Shown here: piece after piece, positions 54,896 through 62,451 of the stretch
Position numbering within the stretch: the first letter of the stretch is position 1
Layout: each line of letters starts with the position of its first letter
Source of the DNA: an uncultured Collinsella sp.
Lineage (GTDB): Bacteria > Actinomycetota > Coriobacteriia > Coriobacteriales > Coriobacteriaceae
Assembly: GCA_958427895.1 (NCBI GenBank)
Contig: CAUADW010000001.1
Location: forward strand, 70,353-134,352
DNA length: 64,000 nt
Direction of reading: 5' to 3'
Notes under the pieces: generated by a model
The model's database searches: none
What the model saw: the letters and a program-made list of their open reading frames with translations, nothing else
What the model was told of the DNA's origin: nothing
Made by a program: the position numbers and the translations under genes

Positions 54896-57030
54896 GCGGC
54901 ACCCCCCTCACCGTCACCGGTGTAAGAGATGTGCTGCAGCAACGCCACGATGTCCTCGCCGTCGACGGGCTCCACCACAATCTGCTTTGCGCTCAGGCGC
55001 TCGCGGATAATGGGCAGATCGCACGCCTTTGCCTGGCGCATAAGCAGGTAGAGCACGTCGCCGTCGACCAAGCCCGCCGCGTCGCTCTCGCGGATTGCCG
55101 ACCCAATTGCGCCCACCAGCTCGCCGACAGGCTCCACGCCCGGTACCACGCGCAGGAGCAAAAAACTCCCCATCTTGCTATCTGCCAGCGCTTGCTCCGC
55201 CGCGAGCTCTTGGCCAAAGGCAGCCTGCTTGAGCACGCAAGTGCCGTCAACGCAGCGTTTATCCTGCGCCACCGCCTCATAGTCAAAAGCACGGCCCAGC
55301 GCGCTTTCGACCAGCCCGCACAAGATGCGGAACAGGTTTTGATAATAGAGGGTCATTTGGTTTTCGGCCGCACTACGCACAAAGATCAACACGGCGGGTG
55401 CCCCGTCGCGCTCGATCGTGTATCCAAACATGGGAAGTCCCGGCGTCAGTTCGCGGTTCACCCACAGGTTCGAACGACCCCCGTCGCCCAAAAGAGGTGC
55501 CAGCTGCTCAAGCGTGAGCGAGCGTGCGGCATCTTCGGCAATCGCGGGACTTGCTGCCACCAGGCGTGCAAATGCCCCACCCGAAACATGGTAGATCGCC
55601 ACCGAATCGTTCTCGAGGATCTCGCCCAGAAGCTCGCAGCACTTGCGATAGATGTCGCGTGGGTTGAGCACGTCGAGCTCCTGCGTCACGGCAAAGATCT
55701 TGCCAAAGCTGTCGTGGCGACCCACGATCTGGCGCCTGTACGCGCGCTTGTCCTCGATCGCGTCGTGGTAGAGCTGCGTAAGGAACGTATTGCGGTTGCG
55801 CACGAGCTCGTTTTGATCGCGCTCCGCCCTAATGGCTTCGCTGTTGCGCAGCTGCACATAGCCGCACACGGCACCCACCACAAAGTACGCAATAAACGGC
55901 AGCCAGTTGGACGGCTCGTAGAACAGGCCCTGGAAGGTATAGCCGTACTGAGTAAAGTAACTCGCGGCCAAACCCACCGATGCCAGCAGCGCCGCAACCA
56001 GGCCAAAGTCCAAGCCATACAGCGTGCCGATCAGCACCACGTAGAGCAGGCGATAATCGAGCACGTTGAGCTGGGCCGATTGGGAGAACAGATGCTCCAG
56101 CAGCTCAAAGAGCGCCCAGGCAAGGCCCGTCTCCAGGCATTTGATGGGCAGCGAGCGCATCTGGATGCGGTCGATGGCGGCACGCAGCGGGTTGATCTTT
56201 TTGATGCGTCCAGCGCCCCAGCGAGCTTGAATGGTCGAGAGATCGCGCTGCAAGTCGTAGCGCTGAAACCAGCCATAGCGCACGCGAACGACGTCGCTGA
56301 CGGGCAGGGCGTAGCCGGCAGAATCGCCATAGGCAACGGCAAGGCCGGAGAACAGCGCCTTGAGGGCGTCGCCCACCTCACCCGCCGTATGATGGAAGGT
56401 ATCGGCTACGTCGAGCGTCTCAAAGTTACCATCCCAGCTGTCGAAGATACGGCGTACCAGCACCGCAAGCTCCTCGGCACATAGCAGGGGAAACGCCGCA
56501 TCCTGCGCGCCCTGCAGAGCGACCGATCCGGTTGAGCACGCGTCGAACAGCGGCACCAAAAACGGGTCCTCCAGCGCGGCAGACGCGGTATACAGGAACG
56601 GCACGCGCAGGATCTTGGTTTGAACGCCCTCGCGAGCAGCGTAGCAGCGGCACAGGTCGTTTGCCGCGCGGGCGATTATTCCCTTACCCGTTCGCCCCGC
56701 GGCATCGGCGGCACCCTCGGCACCTGCGGGACCTGCTATATACAACAGCTGGATCCGGCGACCCGCGCACGCACGAAAGACCGAGCGCAGCAGCTCGATA
56801 TCGCCCACGGTATCGGTATGCGGGGTAAGGTAATTGGATAGGTAGACCACGCGGTCGAACTCATAGGCCTGCTCCAAGTGCTGGAGCAGCTCTTTCCACG
56901 AAGCATGGGGCGACGACTCGTCGCGGCGCGTGTCCTGCGCGGCTACGACCTGCACATGGTCCTCGGGGAACGCCTTAGCACAAAAGTCATCGTCAACATA
57001 TGCGGTGTTGCCAACAACCAGCACTTCCAT
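54892..57030 (-). CDS. pelD: PelD-type c-di-GMP receptor with N-terminal SDR-like domain
   Basis: The 712-residue protein has four parts: an SDR/epimerase-like Rossmann domain (about 1-255; VLVVGNTAYVDD, FDRVVYLSNYLTP) without a clear Y-x3-K site; four or so membrane helices (about 300-395); a helical linker and GAF domain (about 440-575); and a C-terminal GGDEF relic (about 585-700). The GGDEF signature reads DGDVL (656-660), so no cyclase activity is expected, but RESD at 647-650 is exactly five residues before it, the I-site position that binds c-di-GMP in PelD. It is the first gene of the pel operon and thus the likely post-translational switch. Confidence 0.87.
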   Translation of the reverse strand: MEVLVVGNTAYVDDDFCAKAFPEDHVQVVAAQDTRRDESSPHASWKELLQHLEQAYEFDRVVYLSNYLTPHTDTVGDIELLRSVFRACAGRRIQLLYIAGPAGAEGAADAAGRTGKGIIARAANDLCRCYAAREGVQTKILRVPFLYTASAALEDPFLVPLFDACSTGSVALQGAQDAAFPLLCAEELAVLVRRIFDSWDGNFETLDVADTFHHTAGEVGDALKALFSGLAVAYGDSAGYALPVSDVVRVRYGWFQRYDLQRDLSTIQARWGAGRIKKINPLRAAIDRIQMRSLPIKCLETGLAWALFELLEHLFSQSAQLNVLDYRLLYVVLIGTLYGLDFGLVAALLASVGLAASYFTQYGYTFQGLFYEPSNWLPFIAYFVVGAVCGYVQLRNSEAIRAERDQNELVRNRNTFLTQLYHDAIEDKRAYRRQIVGRHDSFGKIFAVTQELDVLNPRDIYRKCCELLGEILENDSVAIYHVSGGAFARLVAASPAIAEDAARSLTLEQLAPLLGDGGRSNLWVNRELTPGLPMFGYTIERDGAPAVLIFVRSAAENQMTLYYQNLFRILCGLVESALGRAFDYEAVAQDKRCVDGTCVLKQAAFGQELAAEQALADSKMGSFLLLRVVPGVEPVGELVGAIGSAIRESDAAGLVDGDVLYLLMRQAKACDLPIIRERLSAKQIVVEPVDGEDIVALLQHISYTGDGEGGAA

Positions 57031-57064
57031 GGCGCACCCCTCCCCTAAAATCCACTTTTGTCAT

Positions 57065-57093
57065 AGTCAAACATGTCTATTTTACGCTGTCAA
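57065..57093 (-). promoter_or_regulatory. Tentative promoter of the pel operon
   Basis: Minus strand TTGACA (57093-57088) matches the -35 consensus perfectly, about 60 nt before pelD. Only poor -10 matches follow (GACTAT at 19-nt spacing), so the exact promoter is uncertain. Confidence 0.3.
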
Positions 57094-57184
57094 CGCGAGC
57101 TGGAGCGCCTTTAAGGCTGTTTTAAGAACTTTTTAGGGAATGTGGGAGTGGCAACTCGTCCGACCCAGTCTCATTGAGAGGCTA

Positions 57185-57571
57185 CTATTCGCTCTGAAAA
57201 GGCACATCGCAATCTGCTGACAGCTCTGCAGGGAGAATGCCAGGCGATGGACATTGCTCTCGCACGGAATCATTAGATGAAAGAAACGGCAGTTCTTTGG
57301 AATAACTGACGATAACCTGCGGAACGATCTTAATGCCCAGAGCAAGTTCGAACTTTGCAATCGTCTTCAATGTCATATTAGGTTGAGAATTCAAGAGCTT
57401 AGAAAGCGACTGAAGGCTTATGCCCATACGATTTGCCAGCTTACTTTTGCTCAATCCCAAATGTTTCATTTCACGATGAACAATAAACTCAATATCTAGT
57501 GCATGTTCATAAGCGCGCGTTTCGATACTTTCTGTTTCGGCATAAAAATCAGATAGATCTACTTTAATCAT
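57185..57571 (-). CDS. XRE-family HTH regulator (HigA-like antitoxin candidate)
   Basis: The 128-residue protein has an N-terminal helical region, an XRE helix-turn-helix (SKSKLANRMGISLQSLSKLL, about 49-68) followed by MTLKTIAKFELALG, and a Pro/Ser-rich tail of about 35 residues. GGAG is 6 nt before the ATG at 57571. It follows a short HigB-like frame by 40 bp, the toxin-then-antitoxin order of higBA. Composition is AT-richer than the core genes, so it is likely acquired. Confidence 0.75.
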   Translation of the reverse strand: MIKVDLSDFYAETESIETRAYEHALDIEFIVHREMKHLGLSKSKLANRMGISLQSLSKLLNSQPNMTLKTIAKFELALGIKIVPQVIVSYSKELPFLSSNDSVREQCPSPGILPAELSADCDVPFQSE

Positions 57572-57611
57572 TGTATTCTCCGTTTCGAAAACCAAGTATA
57601 AAAGTCAGCGC

Positions 57612-57785
57612 TCAGATTCCAGAAGCTGACGTGCTATTCTGGCCGATCATTGTTTGAGCGGTTAATTTCCGCTTATGGTCTGACAACATTTTCTGGAATT
57701 GAGAGTTATCGGGAGAAGCCGTCAATTCCCAAAACGGTCGACCCTTGAGGTCTCTATATTCGACAAGTTCATATCCTTCTGCCAA
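57612..57785 (-). CDS. Short HigB/Gp49-like toxin remnant (57 residues)
   Basis: Starting at TTG 57785 with GGAGGT 5 nt upstream, the frame gives MAEGYELVEYRDLKGRPFWEL and then helical sequence, resembling the N-terminus of Gp49-like HigB toxins (Y-E-x-E-Y-R-D-x-x-G). It stops after 57 residues; such toxins are about 110, and the beta core with catalytic residues is absent. It is therefore probably a truncated toxin. An in-frame extension upstream to 57953 lacks a ribosome site and would run over the operator at 57810-57829. Confidence 0.35.
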   Translation of the reverse strand: MAEGYELVEYRDLKGRPFWELTASPDNSQFQKMLSDHKRKLTAQTMIGQNSTSASGI

Positions 57786-57809
57786 AGGGCACCTCCCATT
57801 TCTAGATGT

Positions 57810-57829
57810 ACTTAACTTATAGGTTAAGT
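57810..57829 (-). promoter_or_regulatory. Palindromic operator of the HTH locus
   Basis: ACTTAAC (57810-57816) and GTTAAGT (57823-57829) are perfect inverted 7-mers around 6 nt; the centre contains TATAAG on the minus strand, a possible -10. It is 24 bp before the HigB-like start, suggesting autoregulation by the HTH protein. Confidence 0.5.
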
Positions 57830-58281
57830 TCATCCATTTAAATACATATAACGAGGTCCAGACAAGATTCCTCTGCCCCAATCGATAAACAAACCAGTCG
57901 AGCTTATGCAAAATCCGGAAGTGTGTGGCAAATTCTAGACACGTCAACCACACTGGATAGTGACAAAGCTTCTACCTGCGAGTTCTTTTCATGAAAAGGA
58001 CGATGTGCTCGAGGGTTCCGAAATTTGTCGCATACTTCCGTCGGTCATTTCCGGAAGTGCGGTGAAAAAATCGAGATCAACAGACCAGACCCCTGTTTTA
58101 GCTTTCCGCGACCTGCGGTTTTGTTGCCGAAATTCGGTTTATGCTCGGAGGTTTCCGATTTTTTTCCCCGCACTTCCGAAAAGCACGCTTAAACCGCGCA
58201 TCCCGAAGCGGAAAACCGCCGGATATTTGTTTCTCCCCAAATGAGATCCTTGTTTTGCCTGGCCGAATCTTACATCCAAAC

Positions 58282-58312
58282 AAAAAAAGAGGACCGACGC
58301 ATCAGCCCTCTT
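58282..58312 (-). terminator. Weak terminator-like hairpin
   Basis: Minus strand AAGAGG ... CCTCTT with a 14-nt loop followed by TTTTT. The short stem makes it uncertain. Confidence 0.35.
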
Positions 58313-58466
58313 CAGGTGTCGCCCGAAGGCTTCCAGCGCAATTGATTTAGTTCTAATCGATATCACTTGTTTGACCACGATCACGTCAACCAGTAGAAGC
58401 CGCCCATGCTCGATCATTCCATTGCCGGGATGGTGCTTGGCCAGTACGTCACACATTGCATACATG

Positions 58467-58503
58467 AAAAAAGGGCAACACTCTCAGTTTGAAAGCGTCA
58501 CCC
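58467..58503 (-). terminator. Rho-independent terminator downstream of the sir2-like gene
   Basis: Minus strand: 13-bp stem with wobbles (GGGTGACGCTTTC with GAGAGTGTTGCCC), loop AAACT, then TTTTTT. It lies 200 bp after the sir2-like stop and is the first good terminator there. Confidence 0.65.
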
Positions 58504-58701
58504 TTAAAGTTCCCAAAGAGCTTTTGTACTGCGGGAAGATACTCTACACCATCTTCCCTTGATTGGCAGGTCGAAACAGACACCATTGTGATTTCAAGCA
58601 GAAAGCGTTATATTAAGAATGCATTTGCACGTGGTGTTCGCACTATACGCTCAGATGCCATAGTTTACAAAGATGGCCTTCTTCATAGACGCTAGGTGGG
58701 A

Positions 58702-60297
58702 TTACTCACTAGTAGCCGATATGTCGAAGGCCTTCTTGTATTTAAGGAAATCATACATTCTAATAAGCCGTTTCAGCTCGCTATTACCGTGGATTATCTT
58801 ACGATCATCCGTGATGAGCGCCCTCAGATACTCGAGCAACTCATTTAAATCGAGCTCATCCTCCTCAAGTAAAACTAACTTTTTAAATGCTTCCTCAAAG
58901 CCTTCGTTAGCTATAACAGACTTAACCGAGTATCTAATTCCCGAAAGATGATAGCTACCTTTTGCCTTTCGTAGGCTGTTGTTTAGAAAAGCATCTAAAT
59001 CCTTCTTCTCATCTATTTCCTTTAGCATCCTTGGATTAAGAACTTCCCCTGAATACGCGCTTAAATACTTATACATGGGCAAACCACCCGAGTTAGAAGC
59101 AAGCAGCGCAGGAAGATATTCCTCGACGGCAAGTTTGGGAGCGACATGTTCATCATCAAACACGACATCGCGATATAAAAGCTCGGCTTTGACCATATGA
59201 CCGTGGCCCAAAGATGCATTTGCGACACCGATGCCCAGCACAAGATGCTGTCCCTCCGGAAGTCTCTCGAGGTCGCTAAAACTCGCTTCGACTACCAGAG
59301 AATCATTTGGCTCGCCCTTATCTGCAAGGGCGTAGATACTCCTGCGCAACTCACGAATGATCCTGGGCGAGAAGGAGCATTTGGAATGTCCAATTGCTTC
59401 ATACACTGCGCCAAAATCATTCGTCCTAATCGCGGTCATGCTTATCTCGCCAATACCCGGAAATGTAATCGAATGTGTCGAGGTTGCGTTTTCGCCCCTA
59501 GTTAGGAAAATAAAACGTTCTTTGAGCAATACAAGATTATTTGAACCGAGGCAGCGCGAAATCGACATGAGGATAGCTTGGATATCGGGGTCGTTAAGGG
59601 AATAGCCGATAAAAATAATTGGGTATTCCATAAAAATAGTTAGCAACTTGGCTGCCAAGTAATCCTGGGTTTCGGCGAGTTTTGCGTAATCTGCCTCCTC
59701 AAGAACCATAGATTCAGGATTATCCATAGACCCGTGGATCTTATAGATTTCACCCATTTCAAAAGTTCTGTGAAAGACAAGATCGTCCTGGCCTACAAAA
59801 ACTTTAAACTCGGGAAACAGCGACTCCAGTAGACAGTCATAGTTGGTTGTAATGACTCCAGAAATACGCCGCCTGCCGACCTCTCTCAAGATATCAAGTT
59901 CATGCGTCATATGGTCAGGTTTGAACGAGGATAACCTCTCGGCCGCCATAATCTTTAAAACAGATTTGCGCTGACGAATGTCCTCTGCATGATCGTCTCT
60001 AAAAGAAGCGAAGCGAGGGTCCTCAAGAACAGCTATGCGCATATCCTTATCAAGCATCGTCGCGGCAGAGGGCAAAGCACCATAATCAGGATTATCTGGA
60101 CAGCGAGCAAGGTAGGAATCGAGTCGAAAAGGATCATCAGAAAGACGGGAGCAGAGGTGCCTTAACAAGCCGTCCCAATCGTCGGTCCCCATATATCTAC
60201 GGGAAAACCCCGAGCCAACGAATAGATAGGGGCTACGGCCAACGCCATTTATCAGACGTACAACGCTGTCTACAATGCCATCTCTTCCGACTTCCAT
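58702..60297 (-). CDS. SIR2-domain protein (probable anti-phage NADase)
   Basis: SIR2-like effectors of bacterial defence systems hydrolyse NAD+ on infection. The 531-residue protein has the SIR2 core in residues about 20-285: GSGFSRR nucleotide loop (28-34), ITTNYDCLLE (about 148), the catalytic-His segment KIHGSMDNPES (about 188), and FIGYSLNDPDIQAIL (about 228). Residues 300-531 form a mixed domain I do not recognise, ending in a charged helical tail, possibly the phage sensor. GGAGG is 7 nt before the ATG. Its GC content is clearly lower than that of the flanking core genes. Single-gene action or partnership with the upstream membrane gene are both open. Confidence 0.85.
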   Translation of the reverse strand: MEVGRDGIVDSVVRLINGVGRSPYLFVGSGFSRRYMGTDDWDGLLRHLCSRLSDDPFRLDSYLARCPDNPDYGALPSAATMLDKDMRIAVLEDPRFASFRDDHAEDIRQRKSVLKIMAAERLSSFKPDHMTHELDILREVGRRRISGVITTNYDCLLESLFPEFKVFVGQDDLVFHRTFEMGEIYKIHGSMDNPESMVLEEADYAKLAETQDYLAAKLLTIFMEYPIIFIGYSLNDPDIQAILMSISRCLGSNNLVLLKERFIFLTRGENATSTHSITFPGIGEISMTAIRTNDFGAVYEAIGHSKCSFSPRIIRELRRSIYALADKGEPNDSLVVEASFSDLERLPEGQHLVLGIGVANASLGHGHMVKAELLYRDVVFDDEHVAPKLAVEEYLPALLASNSGGLPMYKYLSAYSGEVLNPRMLKEIDEKKDLDAFLNNSLRKAKGSYHLSGIRYSVKSVIANEGFEEAFKKLVLLEEDELDLNELLEYLRALITDDRKIIHGNSELKRLIRMYDFLKYKKAFDISATSE

Positions 60298-60327
60298 CTA
60301 ACGCCTCCAAACAAGTCTACTACCATA

Positions 60328-60356
60328 AGTATAGAACATGTGTTTGGTTTTTGCTA
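60328..60356 (-). promoter_or_regulatory. Promoter of the sir2-like gene
   Basis: Minus strand TAGCAA (60356-60351), 17-nt spacer, TATACT (60333-60328), about 30 nt before the start codon. It would allow expression independent of the upstream membrane gene. Confidence 0.55.
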
Positions 60357-60804
60357 GAATTGTAAGACTTCATCGGAAACAAAAGCTGCTCGACAATTGA
60401 AAATTCGAACCGCACAGGTGACCCAATATTCAGCAGTGCTCCGACCAGCAAATATTCATTTCGCGTCTCAGGCAATCTAGCGCAGCGACATCGGTTAGAA
60501 CGCCATGACTCTCTAGGAGTTTGATAAGTTGAACGAAAGTCTAAAATTCCATCGCAAAGTAACTCCTAAAATCAAAGAGCCGTTGCCGGCAACAACCGAA
60601 CAACGACCCTCCTTTGTCATCGCCTCGCTTAGAGTCAACGATGACTGTATCACTAACAGGATAGTAACCTAAGTGGCAATAATTACGCATCCAAACATGT
60701 TAATCAAGCAGCAAATACTCTTCGCGTTGAAACTGATGCGGCGCATTTTCGCGCCTGCACACGAGAATGCACCATCAATATACAGAAAGGCGAAGATGAT
60801 TCAC
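60357..60804. other. Gene-free gap between the membrane gene and the sir2-like gene
   Basis: About 450 bp with stops in every frame and no family-like sequence. A perfect 12-bp palindrome GTTGCCGGCAAC lies at 60582-60593. It could hold a small RNA or a decayed gene; nothing can be assigned. Confidence 0.4.
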
Positions 60805-62214
60805 CTAGCCAACAACCATCCAGTCACAACAGGCAGTACTCGAAATCTTAGAGGCATCGCCGTTGCACACGATGGTCGCCGAAGCGTCGGGCACATACTT
60901 GACCTCAAGAACGGAAACACCTTGCTCCTTAAGCCTTAAGGTCGTCTCGGTTATCTGGGTTTTATTCACATCATTTTTGCTGACCAGTTTAACGCCATTG
61001 GCATCATTTTCATTCAGGCAGGATACAACCGTATTGTAATCGGCCCAATAACAGTACTCCCCAGAAAGCCATCCAAGCTCAGTGGCGCATATCGATCCAG
61101 TCGCAGAAACCGTCTTTGGAAGCAATCCGTAGCGCTGCCTTTCCTCAAATTCAAGAACATCGCAAAATACGCGATTAGCATTAAGTAATCTCGTTCCACA
61201 ATAGTCCCCGTAAAACGGCGCAAAATGATTGCGGATAGTCCGCGACAACATACAGTAATCGTAGGTGTAGTAACACTTGAAGATTCGTAGGGCGTCTCCC
61301 CCTGCCCCTTCGGTAGAACGAGCGAATTCAACAAGAAACTGGTCCCACATGCGCTCAATATAGGGAATTGCGAGTTTAACGCTATCCATATCAGACAAAG
61401 GAGCATTGCTCGTCTGCTGCATTATTCCAGTGGTTTTTGCCAAATGGAAATGAGCTGCCATGCGCTCGATCGTTCGGATAAACTCTGGCCGATTCCCGTC
61501 CTCAATCGCCATAATTGCAAAGAAAACACTTCTCAACAGAAGATCGCTTGAAAATCGCTGAGGTAAGAGATCGCCATATTCGCGCTCGTATGAGAAGAGC
61601 CTGGCCTCACCCGTATCGATTGAAGAGTAACCAAATACGGAGTCCGAAGGAACGACATATGATGGAGCGGCATTTGAGTACACACGGCTACACTTAATTT
61701 GATAACGCTTAAAAAAGGTTGAAATCCAAAAGGTCACAACACCAAATAATGCCAGCTCAAACTCAAAGGCAATACTCGAAGTATCAAGCACATCTACCCC
61801 CTGGCCTCCGAGATAGCCATCGATAACAAAGTGATCGAATGCGACGGACAGCAAAAGAGACATGAACGCCTCGAATGAGAAGGGAAGAGTCCGGTACCGC
61901 AATTTACCCCTTGCATGCTTGATTACCCCAAGAAACAACCAATAGAAAAGGGTAGGCATGTATCGTAGCGAAGGACCTGGAACTGAAAACGCATCGCAAA
62001 TCGCAGCAATAATAAACACCGGAAGCTGGCAACAAATTGTTGGAGCGAGAATTCGGTAGGCGACATTCAGCCTGCCCGACTCATCGGAGGGATACAGTTC
62101 TTCAACGGTGTATTGCCCTCCAATCGCTAAGGGCCCAGCAAAGCGGACAAGCTGAACGCTCAACAAACCGATAAAGACATAAAAGGCAATCCAAAGAATA
62201 GTGACCGATTCCAC
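60805..62214 (-). CDS. Five-TM membrane protein with lysozyme/transglycosylase-like domain (function unknown)
   Basis: The 469-residue protein has five hydrophobic helices (about 5-25, 51-75, 85-100, 110-130, 147-168) and a soluble C-terminal part. Residues about 215-290 contain SVFFAIMAIEDGNRPEF, RTIERMAAHF, TTGIMQQ and LSDMDSVKLAI. This E-D ... R ... E-R ... T-x-GIMQ order resembles lysozyme-fold and GT51 peptidoglycan transglycosylases, with the Glu of AIEDGNRP as possible catalytic residue. Residues 400-469 are a small alpha/beta domain. The GTG start has GAGGAG 11 nt upstream. It is AT-rich like the sir2-like gene downstream on the same strand. The enzyme assignment is tentative. Confidence 0.55.
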   Translation of the reverse strand: MESVTILWIAFYVFIGLLSVQLVRFAGPLAIGGQYTVEELYPSDESGRLNVAYRILAPTICCQLPVFIIAAICDAFSVPGPSLRYMPTLFYWLFLGVIKHARGKLRYRTLPFSFEAFMSLLLSVAFDHFVIDGYLGGQGVDVLDTSSIAFEFELALFGVVTFWISTFFKRYQIKCSRVYSNAAPSYVVPSDSVFGYSSIDTGEARLFSYEREYGDLLPQRFSSDLLLRSVFFAIMAIEDGNRPEFIRTIERMAAHFHLAKTTGIMQQTSNAPLSDMDSVKLAIPYIERMWDQFLVEFARSTEGAGGDALRIFKCYYTYDYCMLSRTIRNHFAPFYGDYCGTRLLNANRVFCDVLEFEERQRYGLLPKTVSATGSICATELGWLSGEYCYWADYNTVVSCLNENDANGVKLVSKNDVNKTQITETTLRLKEQGVSVLEVKYVPDASATIVCNGDASKISSTACCDWMVVG

Positions 62215-62451
62215 CTGTAAACAATCTCCTCAAGTCATACGCTTGCGATTAATTGTAGATAGACAGAATTGAACAGGAAGCAACAATATTTGAAACTGTT
62301 GCTTTACGCGCCCCGGATCAACCAACCTTCCCCAGAAAGTTCGCTGATGTTGACTGGTGTTCCCGTAAAATAATCCCCAACAAAAAATGTGCGGAGTGCT
62401 GGCCTGGAGCTGCCTTCGGACCCTATTGGCTGCTCACCGAGAGGCTCCGCT
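62215..62451. other. Divergent intergenic region
   Basis: Holds the upstream regions of the membrane gene (minus) and the surface-protein gene (plus). A TTGACT near 62349 may be a -35 for the plus-strand gene, but no good -10 is spaced correctly. No RNA gene was recognised. Composition changes here from AT-rich back to GC-rich. Confidence 0.4.

Larger units (their letters stand above)
57954..58701. other. Gene-poor AT-rich stretch with inverted repeats
   Basis: No coding frame has both a ribosome site and family-like sequence. The inverted pair CCGGAAGTGCGG (58051-58062) and CCGCACTTCCG (58168-58178), further copies of CGGAAGTG near 57915-57923 and ACTTCCG near 58034-58040, and GCGGTTTT/AAAACCGC flanking them suggest a structured or repeated element. 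A 45-codon minus-strand frame (start near 58590, MVSVSTCQSREDG...) just after the sir2 gene is open but unrecognised. Confidence 0.4.

Noticed and set aside
54892..55600. Active diguanylate cyclase in the PelD C-terminus
   Set aside because: The GGDEF signature is DGDVL, lacking the catalytic residues; only the inhibitory-site motif remains.
57960..58244. A 94-codon plus-strand frame in the gene-poor stretch
   Set aside because: No ribosome site, basic low-quality composition, and it runs through the inverted repeats; not supported as a gene.
60673..60939. An 88-codon plus-strand frame overlapping the end of the membrane-protein gene
   Set aside because: Overlaps a better minus-strand gene for half its length and lacks a ribosome site.
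62291..62451. c-di-GMP (GEMM) riboswitch before the surface-protein gene
   Set aside because: The region has a CUUCGG loop and G-rich parts but lacks the conserved GEMM junction sequences.
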